This document shows, in pieces, positions 8,695-15,853 of a DNA stretch of 51,012 nucleotides. The stretch spans positions 1-51,012 of the forward strand of contig DBFP01000039.1 in the NCBI GenBank assembly GCA_002294405.1, in the 5' to 3' direction. The position numbers and the translations under genes were made by a program. This stretch comes from Anaerolineales bacterium UBA877. Lineage in GTDB: Bacteria; Chloroflexota; Anaerolineae; Anaerolineales; Villigracilaceae. Below the pieces are notes generated by a model. That model had not been told where the DNA came from. It saw nothing but the letters and a program-made list of their open reading frames with translations, and ran no database searches. Each line of letters starts with the position of its first letter. Position 1 is the stretch's first letter.

Positions 8695-9393
8695 ATGTCC
8701 ACACGCATTCTGGTAGTTGACGACGAACCACGATATCTCCGCCTGCTGGAGGCCAACTTGCTTACCAAGGAGAAGGAGTATGAGGTATTCACTGCGGCAG
8801 ATGGAGAAGAGGCGCTCGAATCTTTTTCAGCCAACCCGGTTGACTTGATCTTGCTGGATGTAATGCTGCCCGGCATGGATGGCTTTGGTGTATGCCAGCG
8901 GATCCGCCAATTTTCAAACGTACCAATCATTATGCTGACCGCGAAAGGCGAAGAACAAGATCGGGTCAAAGGGCTGGATGTTGGCGCCGATGATTACCTT
9001 GTCAAACCATTCTCGGTAATGGAGCTGCTTGCCCGGGTAAGGGCGGTCCTGCGTCGCGCCCAAGTTTCCGACACGGAACAAGATCGCTTTTTTACCCACG
9101 GTAACCTGAGAATAGACTTTGCCCGCGCAGAAGTATGGCTGGGGGATCAGCCGGTAAATTTATCGGCGACAGAATACCGTCTTTTGCTGCAATTTACGCA
9201 TAATATTGGGAAAGTTTTGTCAGCTGAAGAGCTGCTTACCGGTGTATGGGGACCAGAATATCGTGACGATAAGGAAATTCTTTGGGTCACCATTGCCCGG
9301 CTGCGTCAAAAAGTGGAAGATGACCCCCATGAACCGGTTCATATCGCCACCCGCTCCGGACTTGGGTACTTGATGACACCAATTGAAGATTGA
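8695..9393 (+). CDS. OmpR/PhoB-family response regulator
   Basis: This 232-residue transcription factor has a receiver domain with the acidic pocket VVDDEP, phospho-acceptor Asp55 in LLLDVMLPGMDG (numbered in the 8695 frame) and the conserved Lys104 in DYLVKPF. A winged-helix DNA-binding domain covers about residues 133-230 (LSATEYRLLLQF, VTIARLRQKVEDDP, TRSGLGYL). GGAGG precedes the ATG. It is probably phosphorylated by the adjacent GAF kinase. No target palindrome could be identified from the sequence. Confidence 0.94.
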   Translation: MSTRILVVDDEPRYLRLLEANLLTKEKEYEVFTAADGEEALESFSANPVDLILLDVMLPGMDGFGVCQRIRQFSNVPIIMLTAKGEEQDRVKGLDVGADDYLVKPFSVMELLARVRAVLRRAQVSDTEQDRFFTHGNLRIDFARAEVWLGDQPVNLSATEYRLLLQFTHNIGKVLSAEELLTGVWGPEYRDDKEILWVTIARLRQKVEDDPHEPVHIATRSGLGYLMTPIED

Positions 9394-9409
9394 TATTATA
9401 AAGGTGCTG

Positions 9410-10564
9410 ATGAATACAACCCCGATTTGTGTACTGGTAATTGACGGAGATGAAGCCAGTCGCAACTATCTGACAGTAATGTTGACCAATAATGGTTATA
9501 GCGTAATGTCGGCTTCACTGGGTCGAGAGGGCTTGATAACGGCATGGAAGGACAAACCCGATATTATTGTCCTAGATTCATTGCTGCCTGATCTGACCGG
9601 CGTGGAACTGGTTACGCGGCTTCGACAGGATAAGCGAACATCCAGCGTGCCCTGTATTGCGCTCAGCGGGCAACCAGATTCCGTGGACATGAACTCCCTT
9701 CTTGCAGCCGGTTGCAACGAATATGTCGTCAAATCCAACCAGACTCTTTCTCGTCTGATGGATATCCTTCCGCGATTATTGCAGGGAGAACCACCAGCTC
9801 CCAAGAAACGCGGTATGCTCATTGTATTCTTAAGCGCCAAAGGTGGTATTGGGACATCTTCATTATGCGCCAATATCGCAATGTGTTTGGGAAGCGAAAA
9901 AATTGAGACTCGCGTTGCAGTGATCGATATGGTGTTACCGATCGGTTCAATATCGGATATTGTCGGTTATACAGATCGCATGAACCTGGTATCGGTCGCA
10001 TTGGAAAATCCAACCAAAACTTCTGCGGACTATTTCAAGGACAATCTCCCACGAGTACCAAGCTGGTATTTCCATCTGCTGGCTGGTTCCCCTGATCCTG
10101 AGTCTGCCAACAACCTGGTGGTGAGCCGTATTGATGGGCTAATTAATGGGATTATCGAGTCTTATGATTACATCCTTGTCGACATGGGACGCGCCTTATC
10201 ACAAATCAGCCTGCCAATCATCAAGATGGCAGATGTGATTGTCCTGATGGTCGGATCTGATCTCTCCAGTGCCATCTTAACTCAGAAAGTTTGGGATTTT
10301 CTAATGAAACAGGGGATAGATTCCAAGAGAGTATATCCCCTTCAGAACCGTGCTGTCGGATTGGAAGGGATGACGAGGGTTGAGCTCGAACAGAAAACCG
10401 GGATGCAAATCCGCAGCAGCATGCCTTACCTGGATGGAAATTTCACGATCGCTAATAATCGCCATGAACCGATAATCAGCAAATTTCCCGATGCTTCGTC
10501 AACCATTACCCTCAAGCAGGTTGCCCTGCAAATTGCCAACATGGGTCACCAATCCCACGGATAG
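9410..10564 (+). CDS. Receiver domain fused to an atypical CpaE/TadZ-MinD ATPase
   Basis: A receiver domain (about residues 5-125, phospho-Asp56 in IIVLDSLLPD, Lys108) is followed by a MinD/ParA-like ATPase (about 135-380). The P-loop reads KGGIGTSS, so the usual GKT/S lysine is replaced by Thr. This is typical of CpaE/TadZ proteins that place Tad pilus machines. The ATG at 9410 is preferred to the TTG at 9383, which overlaps the preceding gene; AAGGTG lies just upstream of the ATG. No other tad/cpa gene is visible in the window, so the partner machine must be elsewhere or the protein has another positioning role. Probably co-transcribed with the kinases. Confidence 0.85.
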   Translation: MNTTPICVLVIDGDEASRNYLTVMLTNNGYSVMSASLGREGLITAWKDKPDIIVLDSLLPDLTGVELVTRLRQDKRTSSVPCIALSGQPDSVDMNSLLAAGCNEYVVKSNQTLSRLMDILPRLLQGEPPAPKKRGMLIVFLSAKGGIGTSSLCANIAMCLGSEKIETRVAVIDMVLPIGSISDIVGYTDRMNLVSVALENPTKTSADYFKDNLPRVPSWYFHLLAGSPDPESANNLVVSRIDGLINGIIESYDYILVDMGRALSQISLPIIKMADVIVLMVGSDLSSAILTQKVWDFLMKQGIDSKRVYPLQNRAVGLEGMTRVELEQKTGMQIRSSMPYLDGNFTIANNRHEPIISKFPDASSTITLKQVALQIANMGHQSHG

Positions 10565-10768
10565 TTTTCCAGAAGCGTCATGGAAATTTACGGCTATTAA
10601 TAAAAGTTGTAATTATTTTGACAACCCATGCAGAATATTTTGGAAAAACCTTTCCATGCTTCAATCCATGTCTGGATATCACCGATAAATCCTGAGTCCC
10701 GGATCCATAAAATACTTATGGCAATATTTTATAGGGGATTTGTTAATATCATTAGAGATGAAGGTTTC

Positions 10769-10777
10769 TGCTATAAT
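10769..10777 (+). promoter_or_regulatory. Extended -10 promoter for the HTH-TPR-GNAT operon
   Basis: TGC-TATAAT is a perfect extended -10 element, 37 bases before the ATG of the HTH gene. No clear -35 box is seen. The 250-base gap 10565-10814 also holds a small hairpin TGGAAA-AACC-TTTCCA at 10641-10656 of unknown role. Confidence 0.5.
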
Positions 10778-10814
10778 AATTCTATTGTTGACCACTGATT
10801 ATTGAGGAAATTTC

Positions 10815-11492
10815 ATGAGCATTCAAATTCAGGTAAACCTTCGTTCGCGAAAACTGGGCGTCTTGATCCGCGACTCCCGCCTTGCAGCACGAATGACGGT
10901 CCGGGAATGTGCCCAAACCACCGGTGTAACTCCCGGCATATTCCATGCATGGGAGGAAGGTCGCAGATCACCTTCATTACCTGAATTGGAAGTATTATCC
11001 TTTTCCCTGAACCTGCCCCTGAATCGCTTCTGGGGAAAGGATGCCAAATCAGAAGATGGATCTCCCACGGCGAACTTGAACCTGCCCGCCTTTGTCAATC
11101 TCCGCCAAAGAATGATCGGCGCGCTGCTTCGTCAGATGCGTGAAAAGGAAGGAATTTCCCCACGTGCCCTCTCGGAGATGTCTGGCATTTCGACAAAACG
11201 GCTCAAGGCATTTGAGCTGGGAGAACGTCCCATTCCACTCCCCGAGTTGGAAGGCTTGACGGCATTGCTGGGCGGACAGATTGAAATGCTCTTTGACCAG
11301 ACCGGTCAAATTGGACAATGGATGATCCAACAAAAGTCGATCAAGGATTTTCTGCAACTCTCACCTGAACTGCAGAATTTCATTGGCAAACCGGTTAACC
11401 TTCCTTACCTGGAACTCGCCTTGAAATTGAGTGGCATGTCCACCGATAAACTGCGTTCGGTGGCTGAAGATATTCTGGATATCACATTCTAA
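10815..11492 (+). CDS. Transcription regulator with two XRE-type helix-turn-helix domains
   Basis: This 225-residue protein contains two similar Cro/C1-type HTH domains in tandem. The first, at about residues 14-70, has IRDSRLAARMTVRECAQTTG and the WEEGRRSPSLPELEVL recognition pattern. The second, at about residues 98-155, has LRQMREKEGISPRALSEMSG and FELGERPIPLPELEGL. A helical C-terminal tail of about 60 residues follows. Two HTHs in one chain suggest binding to tandem half-sites, perhaps as a monomer. GAGG precedes the ATG. The TPR gene starts one base after its stop. Confidence 0.85.
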   Translation: MSIQIQVNLRSRKLGVLIRDSRLAARMTVRECAQTTGVTPGIFHAWEEGRRSPSLPELEVLSFSLNLPLNRFWGKDAKSEDGSPTANLNLPAFVNLRQRMIGALLRQMREKEGISPRALSEMSGISTKRLKAFELGERPIPLPELEGLTALLGGQIEMLFDQTGQIGQWMIQQKSIKDFLQLSPELQNFIGKPVNLPYLELALKLSGMSTDKLRSVAEDILDITF

Positions 11493-11493
11493 G

Positions 11494-12021
11494 ATGACAG
11501 AAAAACTGTCCCCCCAAGAGCTAGGGGACCTGGCTCAAGGTCAATATCAAGAGGGGGATTATTCATCTGCAGAGAAGACCTTTGCCGAGGCTGCTGTTGC
11601 CTTTACAGAGTTTGGAGATCTGCCAATGTCTGCAGAAATGAAAAATAACCAGTCCGTAGCCTTGCTCCGTGGTAAACGCGCCCAGGCTGCGCTGGAAGCG
11701 GCACAAGGAACAGACACTATTTTCGCGGATGCTGGAGATAACCGCCGCCAAGGCATGGCGCTTGCCAATCAAGCATCAGCACTGGCAGCGCTTAATCGCA
11801 CAGCTGAGGCAACTGATTTTTACACCAGGGCGGGAGCTGCTCTTGAAAAAGCAGGTGAATTGGATTATCGCCTTGAGGTGATGCAATTGCTTTCCACCCT
11901 TTACTTGAGAAAGTTGAAAATATTTGACGCCATCATTGCGTTGCAGTCTGGGCTGGCAGGAATAAAGAATCCCACACCAAAACAACGTTTCATGAAAATG
12001 CTGTTGTTCTTCCGCATATGA
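11494..12021 (+). CDS. TPR-like helical-repeat protein
   Basis: This 175-residue protein is made of Ala-rich helical hairpins with TPR spacing: LAQGQYQEGDYSSAEKTF, MALANQASALAALNR and the FYTRAGAALEKAG region. It is probably a soluble adaptor. The ATG at 11494 follows the HTH stop by one base; a start further upstream would overlap the HTH gene. Its TGA overlaps the GNAT start (ATGA), so translation of the two is coupled. No enzymatic motif is seen. Its role may be linked to the HTH regulator, as a partner or sensor, but this is inference. Confidence 0.7.
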   Translation: MTEKLSPQELGDLAQGQYQEGDYSSAEKTFAEAAVAFTEFGDLPMSAEMKNNQSVALLRGKRAQAALEAAQGTDTIFADAGDNRRQGMALANQASALAALNRTAEATDFYTRAGAALEKAGELDYRLEVMQLLSTLYLRKLKIFDAIIALQSGLAGIKNPTPKQRFMKMLLFFRI

Positions 12022-12884
12022 TCGTCGGTCAGGGTTTGCAGGTGCGGCCGGCTGTTCCATCCGACGCGCACCAAATTGCAGGTCTTCTCCAAACAAGTTC
12101 ACAAGTTCACAGGCACATGGATTGGTGCAGCCCGTTGGATTGGATCGGCTCGCCGCCATTTTTCGTGGTTGAAAACCAGGGCCAGGTTTTTGCCGCCCTG
12201 GGGTGTTCACCAGATCCCGCCCAGGTTGCGTGGGTGCGGTTGTTTGCCAACTCTGGCAAAATCCCGGTCAAAGAGTCCTGGCAAATGCTCTGGGACAGTA
12301 CCAAAGTAGACCTAGCTCAAAGAGGTCAATTCATCGCGGCTGCCATTGTTTTACAGGAATGGCTTTGTGATTTGCTGATTTCAAGCGGATTTACCAAACA
12401 CCAGCTAATCATTCTCCTGGAACGAAACGACGAGAATCCCCCGGCAGCGAACCTTCCCACTGATATTTCGCTGCGAAGGATAAAGCCTTCAGACCTGCCG
12501 GCGGTTGCTGAAGTCGATTTTTCAGCCTTCGAATTGATATGGCGGAATAGCCTTCCAGTGCTGGAAAAGGCCTATCCGCAAGCTGAATGGGCAACGCTGG
12601 CTGAGATGGATGGGCAGGTGATCGGATACCAGCTCAGTACTCGTAATTCATTGGGATTACATCTAGCCAGGCTGGCAGTTCGGCCGGAACTGCAGGGAAA
12701 GGGTATAGGATCTGCACTGGTTTCGGACCTGATCCAACAAGCAGCGCGGGCCGGAATATCTCATTTGACTGTCAATACTCAAAGCGATAATGCCGCCTCT
12801 CTTGCCCTCTACCAGCGGTTGGGGTTTCATGAAAACGGAGAACGTTACCCGGTATATCAATTAAGTATCCCTTCGGGGGGATGA
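12018..12884 (+). CDS. GNAT-family N-acetyltransferase
   Basis: This 288-residue protein has a clear C-terminal GNAT domain (about residues 150-285). The acetyl-CoA pyrophosphate-binding motif is LAVRPELQGKGIGSALV, followed by the terminal NTQSDNAASLALYQRLGF motif. The N-terminal 140 residues look like a degenerate second GNAT domain. It would transfer an acetyl group from acetyl-CoA to an amine; the substrate is unknown. It is the last gene of the HTH-TPR-GNAT unit, with an ATGA overlap to the TPR gene. Confidence 0.85.
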   Translation: MIVGQGLQVRPAVPSDAHQIAGLLQTSSQVHRHMDWCSPLDWIGSPPFFVVENQGQVFAALGCSPDPAQVAWVRLFANSGKIPVKESWQMLWDSTKVDLAQRGQFIAAAIVLQEWLCDLLISSGFTKHQLIILLERNDENPPAANLPTDISLRRIKPSDLPAVAEVDFSAFELIWRNSLPVLEKAYPQAEWATLAEMDGQVIGYQLSTRNSLGLHLARLAVRPELQGKGIGSALVSDLIQQAARAGISHLTVNTQSDNAASLALYQRLGFHENGERYPVYQLSIPSGG

Positions 12885-13200
12885 TTTAAGATTCGGCAGG
12901 GTTTATCCGGTTGTCAAAGGAAAATAATCACCTCTACCGGACTTGATATTTTCACCGGTTCCTGCCTTTCGTGATCTCAAACTCACGAAATTAAACCGGT
13001 AGTAATTACGATCATTCAATCAATTTTTTCCATGCCAAACCCATCTTCATGTTCGACCGATTGAGTGAGTCAGGTCCATCCAATAAAATGAGAGCAAGAT
13101 TAGAACGACCCAATTTCCCTGCCCGGGAATGCTCCATTGGCTGGACAAACCCATCCGATTATGAGAAAATTCCATCCTTGGAAATAAAGGAGATCAATCG
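12885..13200. other. 316-base intergenic region with a nested inverted repeat
   Basis: No gene is seen. The main structure is at 12934-13002. An outer CTACCGG / CCGGTAG pair encloses a perfect 8-bp stem TTTCGTGA (12967-12974) / TCACGAAA (12983-12990) with an 8-base loop. There is no T-run, so it is not a standard terminator. A possible weak promoter for the DsbA-like gene is TTGGCT (13137-13142), 17 bases, TATGAG (13160-13165). AAAGGAG at 13186-13192 is the ribosome-binding site of that gene. Confidence 0.5.
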
Positions 13201-13905
13201 ATGAGTAAACGTCAAGAAATCCGTCAACGCCGTCAGAGGGAAAGAACTCGAAACCGGGTCCTGGTCATCTTGCTGGTGGCAGTTGGCGCGCTGTTGATCG
13301 CTTCTGCTTTAATCCTTCCGGGGATCTCAAAAAATAAGACCCCGGTCATAGCCGTAACACCGAAAGCGATTTATTCGCAGGAAAATAGGTCGCACCTCGG
13401 AGATCCAAATGCTCCCGTGAAGGTGGATATTTTTGAAGATTTCCGATGTTCTGGGTGCCTGTATTACAGTTTGAATATTGAACCGCAAATAATCCAAACC
13501 TATGTGATCACGGGTAAGGTATATTACTCATTTCACTCTTACCTGATAATTGATATTAATGATGGGTCAGATGCATCATACAGGTCGATCAATGCTGCGT
13601 TGTGTGCGGGTGAGCAGGGTCGTTTCTGGGATTTTCATGACACCCTTTTTGCCAACCAGGTTACCGAAAGCGCAACCCTGTTCACGGATGAGCGGTTGAA
13701 TACAATGGCTCAGAATTTAAAACTGGATATGTCTGCGTTTAATCAGTGTTACAAAGCGAAACGCTTTGCCTCGGAAATCCAGGATGATATGACCCAAGCC
13801 CAAACCCTGCAATTAAGAGGCACACCTAGTGTCTTGGTAAATGGAATCCTGGTTCAAGTAGATAAACTAGCATCAGCCATTGACACTGCCCTGGCAGGCA
13901 AGTAA
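13201..13905 (+). CDS. Membrane-anchored DsbA-like thiol-disulfide oxidoreductase
   Basis: This 234-residue protein has a basic N-terminus (residues 1-18, Arg-rich) and one membrane segment (about 19-41), leaving the rest outside the cytoplasm. The extracytoplasmic domain is a DsbA/BdbD-like thioredoxin (Thioredoxin_4) fold beginning GDPNAPVKVDIFEDFRC. The redox motif is CSGC at residues 83-86. A helical insertion carries two more Cys (about 138 and 180), and the cis-Pro motif is RGTPSVLVNG. It probably oxidises or isomerises disulfides in secreted proteins. AAAGGAG lies 8 bases before the ATG. A strong hairpin follows the stop. Confidence 0.88.
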   Translation: MSKRQEIRQRRQRERTRNRVLVILLVAVGALLIASALILPGISKNKTPVIAVTPKAIYSQENRSHLGDPNAPVKVDIFEDFRCSGCLYYSLNIEPQIIQTYVITGKVYYSFHSYLIIDINDGSDASYRSINAALCAGEQGRFWDFHDTLFANQVTESATLFTDERLNTMAQNLKLDMSAFNQCYKAKRFASEIQDDMTQAQTLQLRGTPSVLVNGILVQVDKLASAIDTALAGK

Positions 13906-13932
13906 TTTCCCCCAATCTCTTTTTTATCTTTC

Positions 13933-13967
13933 CTGGGGACGGTCATCCGTCCCCAGATTATTTTATA
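13933..13967 (+). terminator. Intrinsic terminator after the DsbA-like gene
   Basis: A perfect 10-bp stem CTGGGGACGG / CCGTCCCCAG with loop TCAT is followed by ATTATTTTATA. It lies between convergent genes and may stop both strands, although the T-rich side favours the plus strand. Confidence 0.75.
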
Positions 13968-14722
13968 CCCAGAGCCGCCAAAACGGCCACGACCAACGGG
14001 GCGATGGCAAGAGAAGGCAGGAAATTTCCCACGCGGATGGGTTTAATCTCCAGAAGACTGCTTACGGCAATCCCCACCAGGAGCAATCCACCCACTGCGG
14101 ACATCTCTAACACCATCGCTTGAGTCATGACCGCGCTTAATTGTGCAGCCAGCAGGGTGATGCCCCCCTGAAAGAGCACGATAACAATCACAGAAAATAG
14201 TACGCCCACCCCGAGGGTTGAGGCGAAAGCCATAGATGCAAATCCATCCAGGACCGATTTAATAGCCAGCAAGCTGTAATCACCGTTCAAACCATTCTGG
14301 ATGGATCCGAGAATGGTCATGGGACCAACGCAGAACACAAGTGACGCAGTCAGAAAACCTCGAATAAAATCCTTGGGGCGGGAAAAGGAATTGGCTGATG
14401 AGGTCTCAGCGGTATTCTTTAAATCTTCCGTTGCATTTAAGGGAGGTTTCCTGGAAAAATGGATTTCCAACCAGTTTCCCAAGCTCTGCAAATGCTCTTC
14501 AATTTTCCACCATTCACCCAAAAGGGCGCCGATCAACAGGCTGCCCAAGACTACCAGTGGATTTTGGGTTTTAAGGAAATTGAAAAAACCAAAAGCCAAT
14601 GTGAATAATCCCAACCCGGAAATGATGGTTTTTCTGACCCTCTCAGGCAGTCGCGAACCAAATGCCAACCCGAGCGACCCTCCCACAAGTACAGTTACTA
14701 TATTGAGCAAGGTTCCGGTCAT
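13958..14722 (-). CDS. DUF554 family membrane protein
   Basis: This 254-residue hydrophobic protein with six to seven predicted membrane segments matches the DUF554 (YdfK-like) family. Typical features are the start TGTLLNIVTVLVGGSLG, SRLPERVRKTIISGLGLFTLAFG, and the C-terminal LSAVGGLL-like and GNFLPSL motifs. The function of the family is unknown; transport is often suggested. A hydrophilic insertion at about residues 95-130 separates two membrane halves. Its start overlaps the stop of the adenosyltransferase gene by 4 bases (ATGA), so they are co-expressed. Confidence 0.85.
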   Translation of the reverse strand: MTGTLLNIVTVLVGGSLGLAFGSRLPERVRKTIISGLGLFTLAFGFFNFLKTQNPLVVLGSLLIGALLGEWWKIEEHLQSLGNWLEIHFSRKPPLNATEDLKNTAETSSANSFSRPKDFIRGFLTASLVFCVGPMTILGSIQNGLNGDYSLLAIKSVLDGFASMAFASTLGVGVLFSVIVIVLFQGGITLLAAQLSAVMTQAMVLEMSAVGGLLLVGIAVSSLLEIKPIRVGNFLPSLAIAPLVVAVLAALGIK

Positions 14723-15264
14723 TTTTTCGCCAGGGTGGTAACGGTTCCAGCCTGCTGGTTTTCCAGCAATTCCAGTACGAAGACCAGGGAAGAGAGCCTG
14801 TTCAAATATTGTATGATGATCGGGTTACTGATCTCCCCTGAATCCAATAACTCAACGATCCTCCGCTCCGCACGTCGGATTATTGTCCTCGACAGGGACA
14901 AAGAGGCACCCGGCATGGAATCACCGGGGAGAATGAATTCAGACGGAATTGAAACCTTCTTTATGAGATCATCTGCCAACGATTCCAGCCACTGGACACG
15001 TGGCGCATCGAGGGTTGTGAAACGCAGCACATTTTCAGGCGTTGCAGCAATTTCAGCCATAATGGCATATAGATCCCGCTGAACCTCCATCAGGATGGAT
15101 TTGGAATGCCCAGATTGGCAGAGAGCCCGGGAAAGTCCCAGCGCGGCAGAGGCTTCATCAAGAGTTCCAAGAGCTTCTATCCTGGGGTGGTTTTTTGGGA
15201 GACGACCCTCACCGAGCAAACCGGTACTGCCATCATCACCTTTGCGGGTATATAGGGGGGACAT
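14719..15264 (-). CDS. PduO-type cob(I)alamin adenosyltransferase
   Basis: This 181-residue enzyme transfers the adenosyl group of ATP to cob(I)alamin to make coenzyme B12. The PduO/MMAB family is recognised by YTRKGDDGSTGLL at the N-terminus (ATP binding), the EALGTLDEASAALG motif, and the RTIIRRAERRIVEL motif with the conserved Arg residues near the active site, followed by IIQYLNRLSS. It is translationally coupled to DUF554. The gene starts 98 bases from the divergent yqeY start. No cobalamin riboswitch is seen in that short gap. Confidence 0.92.
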   Translation of the reverse strand: MSPLYTRKGDDGSTGLLGEGRLPKNHPRIEALGTLDEASAALGLSRALCQSGHSKSILMEVQRDLYAIMAEIAATPENVLRFTTLDAPRVQWLESLADDLIKKVSIPSEFILPGDSMPGASLSLSRTIIRRAERRIVELLDSGEISNPIIIQYLNRLSSLVFVLELLENQQAGTVTTLAKK

Positions 15265-15350
15265 GCAGAAATTATACCTAAATTGGAAGAAAAAGAGGCC
15301 ATTTTACCAGCCAAAATCTCTTTCCATGAAGAACAATTCATCCCTCGAGG

Positions 15351-15356
15351 TATAAT
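15351..15356 (+). promoter_or_regulatory. -10 box of a leaderless yqeY promoter
   Basis: A perfect TATAAT ends 6 bases before the ATG at 15363, so transcription would start at about the A of the start codon. It shares the context AGGTATAAT with the PfkB promoter at 2319-2326. There is no clear -35 box and no Shine-Dalgarno. Confidence 0.5.
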
Positions 15357-15362
15357 AAAACC

Positions 15363-15809
15363 ATGGAGACCAAGGCTCAGCTGGAAATTGCACTTAAGGA
15401 AGCCATGAAAGCCGGTGACGATGTGCCCAGGCGGACAATTCGCATGGTATTGGCGGCCATCCGGCAGTTGGAAATTGACCGTCAAGTTAAACTTGATGAA
15501 ATGGGGGTCCTTGCCATCATCCAAAAAGAAATCAAGACACGCAAGGAAGCAGTGGAGGAGGCCCGGGGAGCAAACAGGTTAGATATTGTCACAGCCACAG
15601 AATCTGAAATCATGGTCCTTCAGGCGTACCTGCCGAAAGAGATGACTCCAGAGGAACTAATGGACTTAGTTAAATCTGTCATTTCTGAGGCTGGCGCCAC
15701 TTCCCCGGGGGATATGGGGAAGGTAATGAAAATCCTCCTGCCCCGTGTCGCTGGACGTGCTCCAGGCGACAAGGTCAGCGCGGTGGTACGACAGGTATTG
15801 CAAAAATAA
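15363..15809 (+). CDS. yqeY: GatB/YqeY domain protein
   Basis: This 148-residue soluble protein has the typical YqeY length. The family resembles the tRNA-binding tail of GatB, the transamidosome amidotransferase subunit. Diagnostic parts are LKEAMKAGD, RTIRMVLAAIRQLEID, IQKEIKTRKEAVEEARGANR, the ESEIMVLQAYLPKEMTPEEL motif and the GDMGKVMKILLPRVAGRA ending. Its exact role is unclear; a link to tRNA-dependent amidation is inferred from the fold. It lies 44 bases before pgpH. Confidence 0.92.
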   Translation: METKAQLEIALKEAMKAGDDVPRRTIRMVLAAIRQLEIDRQVKLDEMGVLAIIQKEIKTRKEAVEEARGANRLDIVTATESEIMVLQAYLPKEMTPEELMDLVKSVISEAGATSPGDMGKVMKILLPRVAGRAPGDKVSAVVRQVLQK

Positions 15810-15853
15810 AAGGACCAGAAAACTCTGCCGCCCTAACACGACAGGAAAATTGG

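Noticed and set aside
14301..14741. Plus-strand frame of 146 codons inside DUF554
   Set aside because: Antisense to a well-matched membrane protein gene; no start signals or motifs.
15265..15362. Cobalamin riboswitch upstream of the adenosyltransferase
   Set aside because: The divergent gap to yqeY is only 98 bases and contains no B12-box-like conserved core that I could recognise.
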